Shown here one piece after another: positions 1 to 10,250 of a DNA stretch of 53,064 nucleotides. The translations under genes were made by a program, and so were the position numbers. Under the pieces are notes generated by a model, which did not search any database, was not told the origin of the DNA, and was given only the letters and a program-made list of their open reading frames with translations. Numbering within the stretch: the stretch's first letter is position 1; the number at the start of each line of letters is the position of its first letter. This DNA comes from CAYWJT01 sp964458655 (lineage in GTDB: Bacteria; Acidobacteriota; Aminicenantia; Aminicenantales; Saccharicenantaceae), in contig CAYWJT010000013.1 in the NCBI GenBank assembly GCA_964458655.1, positions 1 to 53,064 on the forward strand, in the 5' to 3' direction.

Positions 1-3000
1 CCCGACTCCGTGTCCCGCTCCTTGCCCGAGAACTTCAAAGCCGGGTCGTAGCCGCTCTCCCACGTCTGCTGGATGCCGCCGTAGGGGTCGTGCGCCGCCG
101 CGTAGACGACGACGCCGTTTTGATCGGTCACGATACGGGTCGAGCCAATCTGGTCGGTCGTGTAGTAGTAATAGCGGTTATCGGCAGGGCGATATTCGGC
201 CACGAGCTTGCCGCCCATGTAGATGTACTCCCTCACACAGAAACCCACACCATTATATTCCGCGAGCAGCCGGCCATCAATGGCGTAGATGTAGTAGGTG
301 CCAGCGGGGCTGACCGAGGCCGCTTGGACCCGGCCTGAGCCCGAAGTCCCCGTGGACGGGACCGAAGGATTGGCCGCGGACGATGAGCCCTGCCCGGAAG
401 CGGCCTGCCGGGCCCTCTCAGGCCCATAGCCCGGTCCTTCTTCCTCCCCGCGCTTGATCCGCCGTGCTTCCCGGCTTTCCCTGACCCCGGTTGCGCGCTC
501 CACAACCTCAAAGCTCTTGCCGCTCACGTCGAACGGCCCCCTCAGAGGCAGCGCGAACACCTTCGTCACCTCGCACTTCCCGTCCCCTGCCTTGTCCATA
601 ATAAGCGACTTCAGACCCGAAACAGCCTCCCCTTCGTCCACCTTGAAGTCCACTTTTTGCGGCCTTCCCTGCTCCCTATTCCGGGAAGCCCAGCCGGCTC
701 TTAGCAGCTCGGCTATCGGGTTCAGAGGAACCGCCGCAGCCGTCTCCCTGCCCTCCAGGCTCGAGCAGAGAACGCTCACCCAGCCGCCTTGCCCCGCCAC
801 CGCCACTCCAGCCTCATGGCCCTCGAAATCCTCCAGGAAAAGACGCTTCCAGAAGACCTCCGGCGCCGCCGCCTCCCCCTTCTCTTCCGGCTCATAGGCC
901 GGGTCCGTAACTTTCACCTCCACGTCCTCCACTCGGAGCCTCGAACGGGCCCGACTCTCGCTCGAGAACGATATCGAGCCGTAGGAGACGGCCTGCGGCG
1001 CGGCCTCGAGAGGGACGCTCCCGAGCAGCGGTTCATCGTCCATCCAGACCGAGGCCAGCCGCGACACCCGGTCGAAAACCACCCTCACCCGGTGCCAGCG
1101 GTCGAGAAAGACGTCAAAGTCCTTCGGCGCCGCCCAGGCCTTGTTGACCGAAACATACATCCGGCCTCTCGACTCATCGGGGACGAACTCCAGAATGAGC
1201 GCGTCGCTCTCTTCCAGCCGGATATCGGGCATCGTCAAGGAACAGGTCAGGCCGGGCACACCGGCGAACAGCTCCTGCGGCCCTGGGATTCTAAGAGTGA
1301 ATTCGAAAGAGACCAGATCAACTTTCTTGAGGGAGTTGACTTCGGCGTCTGTGATCCTGACCAGGCATGAGGAGGAAACATCCTTGGGCACGAGCCAATC
1401 ATAGCTTCCCGTGTTAGGGACTCCGGCGGCAATAAGCCGATAGGTGCTGCCGTTGTCGTTCGAGTATTCGATGTTGACCAGACGCACCTCCTCGCCTCCG
1501 GACCAATAGATTGTCTGGAGAGACCCGGCCAGCAGCCGCTCTCCCCCCTCCGGATACGTGACCTCAAGCTGGTTCTTGCTCTTTATTATCTTGGCCGGGC
1601 CCTGAGCGCCCGCTCCGTAGAGAGTGATATGGTAAGGATTTTCGTTGAGGTCATCGCTCGCTATCGTCAGATAGGCTGTCTTCGGCCCTTCCGACATCGG
1701 CGCGAACTGGACCGTGAAGGAAGTCGTCTGCCCCGGCTGGACGACCGCGGACGGCTCTTGTTCGACCGTGAAGCAGGACCGGTCCGGCCCGCTTATTTCC
1801 ACAAGCGGCGAGCCGGTAAGATGCAGCGGCGCCGTCCCCAGGTTCTGAATGGTGAAGCTCATCCAGGCGAAGTCGCCTATCGTCAGAGTCCCGAAGTCGT
1901 AGCTTGCGCCGTCGGGGAAACCGATGATGTCTATCTCGGGCTCGTAGTTGCCGAGAAGAGTTATATCGAAGGGGTTTTCATCGAGGTCGTTATTGGAGAG
2001 CGAGAGGGAGGCCATCTTGAGCCCGCCCGACTGCGGCTGGAAGCGGATCACGAATGTGGTCGAAGCGAGGGGCGTCAGCGGCGAGTCGGGCTGTTGGATG
2101 ACCTGGAAGCTCAAGGCGTCCTGGCCCGAGACCACGACCTGGCCGAGCGTCAGGTTGGCATCGCCGTCGTTCCTGATCGTGAAGGTGCGGTCCTCCTGAC
2201 TGACAATCTTGAAAGTGACCGTTCCTCCGTCGGGGATATCCGTATCGCCCTGTTTGACGGTTATTTCCGGCAAAGGCGGGAGGGCCTTGAGCCGCAGGCC
2301 TCGGTCGTCGTAAACATATTTGCCCAGCATCTCGCCCGAGGTGTTTTGGACCGTGCGCAGGCGGTTGAGGCTGTCCCAGGCGTATAGCTTCCCGGCCGCC
2401 GCCAGCAGGTTGCCCCGGTCGTCATATGAGAACCCGTTTACGCGGTTCTGAGTATCGTACGTTTTCTCGAACACGGGAGCGCCGTTCTCCCGGACTGCAA
2501 GCAAATTACCGTAGGCGTCGTATTCATAGCTGTAGCTGGAGACCCGGCCGGTCGAGTAAGCAGCCGAAACCAGCCTGTTCAGCGGGTCGTAAGCGAAAGT
2601 CGCGCTCAGAGCCGGGGAAGGCGCCGTGCTGGTCATATTGGTTATATTACCGGCCCCGTCATAGGTGTAGGCGGCGTCGTAAAGCGTCGCGCCGCCCTTC
2701 GTCAAGGCCGCGGCAGTCAGAAGTCCGGAGTTGGAATAGGAAGCGGTGAGGACCGTGCCGTTACCGGCGATGGAGATTCTGACCGGCATCTTGTTCGCGC
2801 CGTAAGAGGCCGAGTCGACGATCGTCGACCCGTTGAAGATAATGCTCCCGGGCATGTTCAGGCCGTTGTAGGCGGTCTGGGCCTGCCTCCCGCTGGGATA
2901 GGTTATCTGCGACTGGTTGTTGCCGCCGTCGTATCCATATTGGATGGTCTTCGCCGGCAGTCCGGAAATGGAAATGATTTCTTTGGTGACCGCGCCCCAA

Positions 3001-5610
3001 ATATTATAGGTTATGTTCGACCTGGTCCAGCCGGAACCTGATGTCCCGCTCAGCCGGCCCTTCTCGTCATAGCCATAATTGATGACCTCATCAACATTGC
3101 CGTTCGTCTTGGCCGTAAGCTTCTTTAGCCTGCCGTTACCTTCGTCATATTCATAATCATGTTCGGCGCTGCCCCAGGTCTTGCTGGTCAGCAGGAGGTT
3201 TTCTGCATTATACGCGTAGCTTATGGTTCCGGTCTCCGGATGGCTCTCCGAAAGCAGGTTGCCCAGGAGCTCGTATTCGTAACTCTGGGTCCGGGCGCCG
3301 TTGAAGACGACAGTCCGCAGCCTGCCCAGCGCGTCGTAGGCGTGCACCGCCTGCTTGCCCAGGGCGTCCGTAACCCGCGTCGCCAGGCCCGGCAGGTCCT
3401 CATAATCATAGGCGGTCGCATTCTGATTGGGATCGGTAATGGTCTTCCTCCGCCCGGAATAGGCGATGACAGTCGTCCTTTGCATCGGGTCGGTTATGCT
3501 CTCCACGCGGCCGGAATTGTCGAGAATATAAACATACTTATGCCCCGGATCAATGCCGCCGGCGTTTTCCTCCTTGAGCCTCCCCTCGGCGTCCAGAGTT
3601 TTCAGGTAATAAAGGGTCGTCCCTCCCCCGCTCTCGGTGTAGCCGGTCTCCCGACCCAGGCCGTCCCAGTACTTCGTGATGATGTTGTCTCCCTGTGTTA
3701 TGACCACCTTGTTCTCGCCGTTCGGCCGCCAGGTCAGGACGGTAGAATCGAAGGGGGCCGGCCTGGAAATCTTCGTTATGCGCCCGGCGTCGTCGTACTC
3801 ATAGCTCAAAACGCCGCCATGTTGGTTCTCTTCCGAGATGACCGAGCTGTCGTACTGCGAGATCTGCCGCAGCTTCTTCTGTTGGCCGTCCGACCAGATG
3901 ACCTGATTCTCCACTCCATATGAATAATAGATCTCCCGGGAGGCTATCGAACCCGGCGGGTCAATCGTGATCTTCACAGAACTCGGGGCTGAACTCGTAT
4001 AATCATAGTCCCAGGTATAATATTCCGATTCCGTCTTGTACTTCCTAACCCAGTCCACGGCCCCCCATTTTCCCGCTTCCTGGAAATAAGAGGTCGCGGT
4101 CCGCTTCATCAGGTCGCCGCTCCCCGACCGTTGCGTTTCGTCGGAGACGAAGGCCAGCATATACCTGTCCCTGAAACCCGTGGAAGATTCATAGAAATAG
4201 GTCAGGTCGGAATAGCTTTTCGGCTCGGCCGAGCCGTTCACGTAATACTTCACCCGCGTCGGCAGACCGTACTTTTTCGTGTCCGTCCTTTCGTAAAGAT
4301 ACTCCGTCTTCAGGGAAGCATCTCCGACGGCGTCTTCTTGCACCGAAGAGAGGAGCGGCCCTTTCGCCGTGCCCATATTGACGCCCAGCACCGACCAGGT
4401 CTGGTTGGATATCTCCTGGTATGTCCAGGCGTAGGTCTCGGACGAGCTCCCGTCGCCGTAGCCCCATTCCTTGATAAGCCCTATTTTCCAGGGCGCGGCG
4501 GAGTCATAGGCATGATGTGTGAACGCGGCGCTGAATTCCGGGCCCTGCACTGTCGTCGTGCCCTGTGCCGCTCCGTTATAGGTGGGGTAAGCGAAGCTCC
4601 AAGTTTTCGCCTGCTCCCCTTGATTGAAGGTTATTCTTTTCTGCGCCACCACCCGAGATACCAGATGGGTCGTATTGAAGTAGAAATCGTGATTCTCGTG
4701 GACGAATTCCATCACGCCGCCGTAGCCGGTCGTGACCCTGGTCAGCTCATACTGGCTGTCTTGACCGTTGTTGTACTCGTAATTCGTGGCCGGGATCCCG
4801 GGCGGAATGAAACTCTGCAGCTTGTAATACCCGCTGGAAAAGGTGCCGACCGAATAATTATATTCGACGTCCTGGCCCTGCCAGTTCTTAACTATGACCT
4901 GCTGCAGCTTCGGGTATGACCCGGTCGATGAAACGAACGTGACCTGCCTGCCCAGGCTGTCCTGGATGACGCTCATGACGGGCAGAAAACTACCGTTGTA
5001 CAATTTGTACGTAATCGTTATGTAATGGTCGTACGGGTCCCTGATATTGGTCGTCAGCAGGGCCAGCTTCGACGTCCCGTCCCCGAAATACACCCTCGCC
5101 GTCGCGCCGAACGTCCAGACCACGCCGTTCTTGAAATACAACTTCTTGGCCTGCTTGTCGTATTTCAGGAACTCCCGGCTTATGTGCTTGCCCGTCCCGT
5201 AGTTGTCCGCGTAGAACGTCTCTCTTCTGCCGTCAGGGAACTCTATGACAGGAGTGTTCGTATCGTAGTCATAGACACGGCCCATGTGCATCGTCCAGCC
5301 GACGCCGACCCAGGATTTATGCTCGGCCTGGACGCTCGCGCCTTGCCCGTCCTGCCTGTCCTTGAGAACCTTCGAGTTGTAAACACGCCATAGCTCGAGG
5401 TTCAAACCGTTGGAGCCGGGCAGAAAGATGTCCAGATAGCGGAGAGTCAAGTTTCCGGTGAACAAGTCCACGCTTTCGGCAGGAACCGATGTGTAGGAAC
5501 CATGCCCCGGGATAAGGCCCGGGCGGTCATATATGCCGCTCTGCCCGAGCAGGATGCTGAAAGAGCCAATCAGAAAGAAAGAAAGAAAGAAAGAAAGCAC
5601 GCTTCTTCAT
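1..5610 (-). CDS. Giant RHS/YD-repeat protein, N-terminal ~1,870 codons, runs off left edge
   Basis: One continuous minus-strand frame, consistent at every point I checked, runs from about 5600 to base 1. It holds a polar N-terminal region, a YD-repeat shell (about residues 600-1100, with motifs such as YEYDDAGR, AYDALGRL and YDDRGNLL), two choice-of-anchor-D/ASH-like domains (about 1105-1335, LSNNDLDENPF and IASDDLNENPY), an Ig-like stretch (YWSGGEEVRLVNIEYSND), a LamG-like region, and the start of the RHS core (HDPYGGIQQTWESGYDP, then FSGKERDTESG at the edge). The variable C-terminal tip or toxin lies outside the window. Such proteins are exported and often deliver toxins or act as adhesins; the cargo here is unknown. 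The natural ATG at 5610 (AGGGGG upstream, then MKKRA) is out of frame with the body across the TTTC repeat; only a GTG at 5600, lacking a charged n-region and a clear ribosome site, is in frame. Confidence 0.9.
5573..5596 (-). repeat. (TTTC)6 tetranucleotide repeat in the RHS signal-peptide codons
   Basis: Six perfect GAAA units on the plus strand (TTTC in the sense direction) lie 14-37 bases after the ATG at 5610. With six units the ATG frame ends at a TGA (5529-5527). Loss of one unit (five), or gain of two (eight), would join the ATG to the RHS body. With five units the N-terminus reads MKKRAFFLSFFLIGSFS, a textbook signal peptide. This is the geometry of a slipped-strand phase-variation tract. 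Confidence 0.85.
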
Positions 5611-5724
5611 CCCCGCACCCCCTAATTGGTTTTATTAAAAGGAAAGAAGCTCGGAAATCACGCCGACCGCAGGATGCCCCTCGTGCAGTTCAACGCGCGC
5701 CCCGTTTAGACATAATGGGTTTTA

Positions 5725-5752
5725 TTTATGAGAATATTTATCCGGTTGTCAA
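5725..5752 (-). promoter_or_regulatory. Sigma-70-type promoter for the RHS gene
   Basis: On the minus strand TTGACA (5752-5747), a 16-base spacer and CATAAA (5730-5725, 4/6 match) lie in an AT-rich patch between the permease remnant and the RHS start. This predicts a transcript start near 5718 and a leader of about 108 bases to the ATG at 5610. Confidence 0.55.
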
Positions 5753-5798
5753 GCTTTTTTTGGGGCGTTGCAAAAGCCCGCCGTGTTGATAGAATTGA

Positions 5799-6416
5799 CC
5801 GGCCGCGGCCGAGCTCGTCGCGGCCGAGACCGCCCGGGTGGCTTTCGGCGAGGCCGGACGAGTGGTCGTCTCGCTGGCCATCTTCATCTCGGCCCTGGGC
5901 TTCCTCAACGTCACGCTCATGCAGATGCCCCGGGCCTACTACGCCATGGCCGCCGACCGGACCCTGCCCCGGGCCTTCATGAAGGTCAACCCCAAGACCC
6001 AGACCCAGGAGTTCGGCCTGCTCTGCCTGGGCGGCATCATCCTGCTGTCCATCTTTTTCCTGGGAACCTTCGAGAACATCCTCAACTACGTCATGTTCAT
6101 CGACCCCATGACCATCGCGCTCGTGGCCTCGACCGTCTTCGTCCTGCGCAGGAAGGCCGCGCGGAGCGGAGACGTTTTCTCCGGCTACAGGGCGCCCCTA
6201 TTCCCCATTTTACCGATAGTTTATATATCCTTCGAGGTCATGGTCTCGGCCAACGTCCTAATCAACAGGCCGCGGGAAGCCCTTTACGGGACGCTCCTGC
6301 TCGCGGCCGGAGTCCCGGTGTTCCTTCTGATGCGGAAAGTCAACAAGGCCCCGCTCCCCGACGAACACGGTCCCGAGGGAAGCGGCCGCGGAGCGTCCTC
6401 GCCGCCCAGGGCATAG
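5799..6416 (+). pseudogene. APC-family amino-acid permease, C-terminal fragment
   Basis: An open frame without a proper start (a TGA at 5796 precedes it; GTG at 5838 is the first possible start) encodes about 200 residues matching the second half of an APC-superfamily permease. It has the loop MPRAYYAMAADRTLPRAF, then hydrophobic segments around LLCLGGIILLSIFFLG, MTIALVASTVFVL, FPILPIVYISFEVM and the last helix near LLLAAGVPVFLLM, with a polar tail. Full proteins have 10-14 membrane segments and about 450-500 residues, so the N-terminal half is missing. The break coincides with the AT-rich promoter region of the neighbouring RHS gene, suggesting the fragment was cut off when the RHS locus arrived. 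Confidence 0.75.
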
Positions 6417-6728
6417 CCCCCCCTGCATTCTCAGGCCGGCGGGCTGATGCCGACCGGGTTGTTTTTTATAATGTTCGCTTCGATGCAAGCCGCCATGAAC
6501 TCGGCCGGCGGAACTTGCCTAACTCCGACTGCTTCTGACGGGTCGAGGCACAACAGGCGAGGCCTTCTCCATTCCCCTGCTTTTTGCCGTTGACGGCTTG
6601 GCTCCGGCCGTCGGGACGACCAGGTCTCCCGCGGAGCCGGCCCTGCCCGAAGCGGCCCGACCCCGCCCTGCTCCGACGCTCTCAACCATCGGGATCGGTC
6701 CTGGCAATGAATGGGCGCTGCTTCCGTC
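6417..6728. other. 312-base intergenic gap, nothing recognised
   Basis: Lies between the permease remnant and the convergent lipoprotein gene. A short minus-strand frame ends here (stop near 6431) with a protein-like tail (EFMAACIEANIIKNNP), but I recognise no family, start or ribosome site. No convincing terminator or RNA was seen. Confidence 0.4.
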
Positions 6729-7319
6729 TTACCTGTAGCCGAGCTTGTCGGCCAAAGCCGCGACCGCCTTCTGCAGCTCCTCGGACAGTATCGCCGTGAG
6801 GGCGGCCGGCAGCGTCTCGACCTTGTTTTCGCGCATCGTCGCCTTCCTGTCGAACGAATGGGCCAGGAGAGTTTGCCCGGTCCCGCCTTCCACAAACTCC
6901 AAATCCGCCGCCAGCCGGCCCTGCCAGGCGTTCGGGCTGTCGACCTCTTCCATGACGCGCACCTTCATCCTGAGGACGAAGTCGGCCTCGGCGCCGGCGT
7001 CATCGGCCGAGACCTGGCTGAAAGCGCGCATTCCCGCCAGCATCTCCGCCGCCGCCACCCTCAGCATGAGCGAAGGCTTCTTGGCCCAGTATTCATAAGG
7101 GTAATAGCGCAGCTCGTGGGTCGAGACCCTGTAGATGATCCTGAAGTCGTCATAAAAAGGGTCCACCTCGACCGGCGCCACGCGGACCGACTTTTCGAAC
7201 CGGGGCAGGCTGACCCGGGGAAACTCGGCCAGGCCGATCTGGAAATATCTCTTGACCGGCATGGAGCTGCAGGCCGCGAGCAGGGCCAACGAAGCCAGGA
7301 TGCAAGCCGTTCTCTTCAT
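6729..7319 (-). CDS. ABC-type transport auxiliary lipoprotein (PqiC/YmbA-like)
   Basis: 196 residues. The N-terminus is a lipoprotein signal (MKRTACILASLALLAACSS, lipobox LAAC), so the protein should be anchored in the outer or inner membrane facing the periplasm. The body (KRYFQIGLAEF, VRVAPVEVDPFYDDFRIIYR, ELRYYPYEYWAKKPS) matches the ABC_trans_aux/DUF330 family that accompanies MCE transporters. It is the last gene of the mlaEFD operon, and its ATG overlaps the mlaD stop by 4 bases (7316-7319), implying translational coupling. It probably completes the trans-envelope lipid path as PqiC does in the Pqi system. Confidence 0.85.
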   Translation of the reverse strand: MKRTACILASLALLAACSSMPVKRYFQIGLAEFPRVSLPRFEKSVRVAPVEVDPFYDDFRIIYRVSTHELRYYPYEYWAKKPSLMLRVAAAEMLAGMRAFSQVSADDAGAEADFVLRMKVRVMEEVDSPNAWQGRLAADLEFVEGGTGQTLLAHSFDRKATMRENKVETLPAALTAILSEELQKAVAALADKLGYR

Positions 7320-8260
7320 TTTTTCTTTTCCTTTCTCGACCTCAGCAGAAGCGACGGGTCCTCGGAGACTTCACGGGAGACGCGGGCCAGGTTCTCGGCG
7401 GCCTCCGCCAGGCCCGTCAGGATCCGGTCGAGCTCCTTGCGGTCGGTGGCGACCAGGCTGTCGACCCTGGCCACCGCCTGCTTGGTCTTTTCCAGGAACT
7501 CGCGGAGCTCCCTGATCGTCCCGCCGAGCTCGGCTTCCGAGAACCTCTGCGAGATGTTGTCCAGGGCCCGTCGCGAATCGACTTCGAAATTCTGCACAAG
7601 GCGGTTCACGTTCTCCGAGAGCGGCGCCAGCGTCTCGGCGGTCCGGGCCAGCCCCGCCGAAGCCTTCTCGAAGTTGGTTATGGCGGCGTCGAGCGACTGC
7701 CGGCGGGCGCTTATCAGGCCGGAAAGTTCCTCCGAACCCTTCTCCATGTTCTGCAGGAACCTGGTCAGATTCTTCTGGTTCTCGGACGAGAGCAGGGAGT
7801 TGAGGTTCTTGACGGCCTCCTCGATGCTGGAGACGATATCCTCGGCCGTTTCGCCCAGCCCTCGGCCGGTAATGATCTCGCCGTGAGGCGGCAGCTTCTC
7901 GGAAGCCAGGCTGCCGCCGCTCAGCTCGACGTATTTCTGGCCGGTCAGGCCGGTGTAGGCCAGGACGGCCCGCATGTCCTTCTTGATGACCATCTCCTTA
8001 CGGACCTTGACGTAGACCAGGACCGAGTCCAGGTCGCGCTGGTTGACGGCCATCCTGACGACCTTGCCGACCTCGACGCCGCGGTACTTAACCGGCGACC
8101 CGACGTAAAGGCCGTGGACCGAAACGTCCTTGAAATCGATGAAATACTCCTCGCCGGGCTCGTTCAGCTTGGGCAGGATGAAGAAGCCGAAGACGGCGAT
8201 GAAGATGGCCGTGAAGACGACTATGAATATGCCCAGCCTGACTTTCTGTTCATGCGTCAT
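7316..8260 (-). CDS. mlaD: MlaD/MCE-domain substrate-binding protein of a lipid ABC transporter
   Basis: 314 residues: a single N-terminal membrane anchor (about residues 9-30, LGIFIVVFTAIFIAVFGFFI), one MCE domain (about 40-120, GLYVGSPVKYRGVEVGKV and LTGQKYVELSGG) and a long helical, probably coiled-coil C-terminal half ending in a basic tail. MCE proteins form hexameric rings in the periplasm through which phospholipids move. The start overlaps the mlaF stop by 11 bases and the stop overlaps the lipoprotein start by 4, so the operon is tightly coupled. The long C-terminal helix is larger than in E. coli MlaD (about 180 residues) and resembles MCE proteins that form extended needles. Confidence 0.92.
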   Translation of the reverse strand: MTHEQKVRLGIFIVVFTAIFIAVFGFFILPKLNEPGEEYFIDFKDVSVHGLYVGSPVKYRGVEVGKVVRMAVNQRDLDSVLVYVKVRKEMVIKKDMRAVLAYTGLTGQKYVELSGGSLASEKLPPHGEIITGRGLGETAEDIVSSIEEAVKNLNSLLSSENQKNLTRFLQNMEKGSEELSGLISARRQSLDAAITNFEKASAGLARTAETLAPLSENVNRLVQNFEVDSRRALDNISQRFSEAELGGTIRELREFLEKTKQAVARVDSLVATDRKELDRILTGLAEAAENLARVSREVSEDPSLLLRSRKEKKK

Positions 8261-8999
8261 TCCGGTCCTCCTCCCTGAGGAAAAAAGACCGCAGGAAAGG
8301 GTCCTGCGAGCTCAAGAGGTCGGCCGGCCCGCCCGAGTAGCGGAGGCCGCCTTCGTGGATGATAAGTATATGGTCGGCGATGCGCTCGATGGAGCGCACC
8401 TCGTGGGTGACGACCACGATCGTCATGCCCAGGGCTTCCTTCAGTCCGAGCAGAAGCTCGTCGAGCTGGAGCGAGGTGATGGGGTCGAGACCGGAGGAGG
8501 GTTCGTCGCAGAAGACCACGTCCGGGTCGAGCACCAGGGCCCTGGCCAGCGCGCCCCGCTTCCTCATGCCGCCCGAAAGCTCCGCCGGGTACTTGTCCGA
8601 GCTGTCGGCCAGCCCCACCTGCGACAGCCGGTTGAGCACTATCTCCGCTATCATCTCTTCGGGCAGGTGCGGGTGCTGCATGCGCATCGGCAGGGCGACG
8701 TTCTCGAACAGGCTCAGGCTGTTGAGCAGGGCGCCTCCCTGGTACAGCACGCCGATGCGGCGGTAGAGGCCGTCGAGCGAGGCCTCGCAGGTGAAGTCCA
8801 CCTTCTCGCCCGCGAAGAACATCTCGCCCTCGAGCGGCGGCATGAGTCCGGTGAGCGTCTTGAGCAGGGTGGTCTTGCCCGAGCCGCTCAGCCCGGCCAC
8901 GGTCGTGATCCTACCCCTCGGTATGGCGAAGGTCAGGCCGCTGAGCACGCGGGTCCCGCCGTAGCCGCAGCCGAGGTTGACAGCCCTGACTATGTCCAT
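8250..8999 (-). CDS. mlaF: MlaF-type ATPase of the lipid transporter
   Basis: 249 residues, a complete ABC ATPase: Walker A GLSGSGKTTL (about 38-47), signature LSGGMRKRGALARAL (about 143), Walker B VVFCDEPSSGLDP, and the switch His in VVTHEV. The LSGGMRKR signature is typical of MlaF/MCE-type ATPases. It powers lipid movement with MlaE and MlaD. It sits 12 bases after mlaE and overlaps mlaD. Confidence 0.93.
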   Translation of the reverse strand: MDIVRAVNLGCGYGGTRVLSGLTFAIPRGRITTVAGLSGSGKTTLLKTLTGLMPPLEGEMFFAGEKVDFTCEASLDGLYRRIGVLYQGGALLNSLSLFENVALPMRMQHPHLPEEMIAEIVLNRLSQVGLADSSDKYPAELSGGMRKRGALARALVLDPDVVFCDEPSSGLDPITSLQLDELLLGLKEALGMTIVVVTHEVRSIERIADHILIIHEGGLRYSGGPADLLSSQDPFLRSFFLREEDRNDA

Positions 9000-9011
9000 A
9001 AAGCACGCTCT

Positions 9012-10106
9012 TCAATACAGGATAAAGGCGAAAACGCAGTCGATGAGTATTATCAGCGTCACCGAGAGCACGACCGATTCCGTGGTGGCCCGTCCGACCT
9101 CGGCCGCGCTCCGGCCGACGGAGAGCCCTTTGTAGCCGCTGCCGACGACGATGGCCCAGCCGAAGATGACGCTCTTGACCAGGCCCCACATGAAGTCGTC
9201 CCACTCCACGATGGTCATCATCTCCCGGATGAAGGCCGAAGGCGGTATGCCGAACTTGAGCTGGGCGACGACGACACCGCCGAAGATGCCGACGGCGTCG
9301 GCCATGGCCACGAGCAGGGGCACGGCCAGCGTGATGCCGAGCAGCCGCGGCACCATCAGGTATTTCTCCGGCGCGACGCCCATGGTCTTCAGGGCGTCGA
9401 CCTCCTCCAGGACAGACATGGTGGAGAGCTCGGCCGCGACCGCCGCCCCGACCTTGCCCGAAAGGATGACGCCGGTCATGAGCGGCACGAGCTCCCGGAG
9501 CATGGCCAGGCCGACGATGTCGGCGAGGTAAACGTCGGCCCCGAACAGCCTGAGCTGGTCGGACGAGGTGATGGAGATCGTGACGCCGACCAGGAAGATG
9601 AGCACCGCGACGATGGGATAGGAGCGGTAGCCCATGAAGAACAGTTGGTTCCAGGTCTCCCCGGGATAGACGCCGCGGCGGTCGAAGAAAAGGTACCTGA
9701 AGAGGAAATAGATCTCGTCGCCCAGCATGACGAAGAAGCGGGCGACGTTGCCGAGCTTCAGGCCGGCCCTTTCCCCGACGCCGACCAGGAAGCGACGCAC
9801 CACCGGCCCGTCGCGAGCATCGGTCCGAGGCTGCTCGCCCGCGCGCGGCAGGAAGTTCCTGACGGCGGCTTCCAGGCCGGGACCGAGGTTGACGACCTCG
9901 GCGCCGGGGAGCCGCCTCCGGACGTAGCTGACGAACGCGACCGCCGAGGAATCGAAGTCCTCGACCTCGGAAAAGTCGAAGCGAAGCTTCTCGGCGGCGC
10001 CGCGCTTTCCCAGCTCCCGGAAAAGCCGGCCGACATCGCCGAGGCGCAGAGACCTCGGCATCTTCAATACGCTCGTCCCGTCCGTTTCCTCTCTGGGCTC
10101 GAACAT
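9012..10106 (-). CDS. mlaE: MlaE permease with fused N-terminal STAS domain
   Basis: 364 residues. About residues 10-100 form a STAS domain (LRFDFSEVEDFDSSAVAFV) equivalent to the separate MlaB subunit of E. coli; the remainder is the MlaE permease (IVAVLIFLVGVTISI, ADIVGLAMLRELVPLMTGVI, EEVDALKTMGVAPEKYLMVPR). The fusion means no separate mlaB is needed and none is present. It is the first gene of mlaE-mlaF-mlaD-lipoprotein. A possible -10 (TATACT, 10134-10129) lies 22 bases upstream of the ATG, without a good -35. Confidence 0.92.
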   Translation of the reverse strand: MFEPREETDGTSVLKMPRSLRLGDVGRLFRELGKRGAAEKLRFDFSEVEDFDSSAVAFVSYVRRRLPGAEVVNLGPGLEAAVRNFLPRAGEQPRTDARDGPVVRRFLVGVGERAGLKLGNVARFFVMLGDEIYFLFRYLFFDRRGVYPGETWNQLFFMGYRSYPIVAVLIFLVGVTISITSSDQLRLFGADVYLADIVGLAMLRELVPLMTGVILSGKVGAAVAAELSTMSVLEEVDALKTMGVAPEKYLMVPRLLGITLAVPLLVAMADAVGIFGGVVVAQLKFGIPPSAFIREMMTIVEWDDFMWGLVKSVIFGWAIVVGSGYKGLSVGRSAAEVGRATTESVVLSVTLIILIDCVFAFILY

Positions 10107-10188
10107 CCGCGCCTTTTTCCCGGCGTCCAGTATAGCACAACCCGGCGGTCCGGTTTGAGGTTATCAGAGCTTCCGGGCGGCCGTGGCG

Positions 10189-10205
10189 GCGGCCGAGGCG
10201 GCCGC
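10189..10205. terminator. GC hairpin between the acyltransferase gene and mlaE
   Basis: GCGGCCG-AGG-CGGCCGC forms a perfect 7-bp stem with a 3-base loop in the 144-base gap between 10106 and 10251. On the plus strand TTTT follows, while the genes run on the minus strand, where no T run follows. It may separate the two transcription units or be incidental GC structure. Confidence 0.25.
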
Positions 10206-10250
10206 TTTTGGGGCACGGTCACGGCTGCCGGGGCCCGTCCTTCGGCGCCG

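Noticed and set aside
5573..5596. TTTC repeat as a simple sequencing artefact to be ignored
   Set aside because: An artefact is possible, but the exact restoration of an ideal signal peptide by one unit and the known behaviour of such repeats make it worth reporting with the caveat.
6431..6560. Short minus-strand frame ending EFMAACIEANIIKNNP before 6431
   Set aside because: The tail looks protein-like, but upstream it becomes low-complexity, with no start, ribosome site or family recognised. Left as unexplained rather than called a gene.
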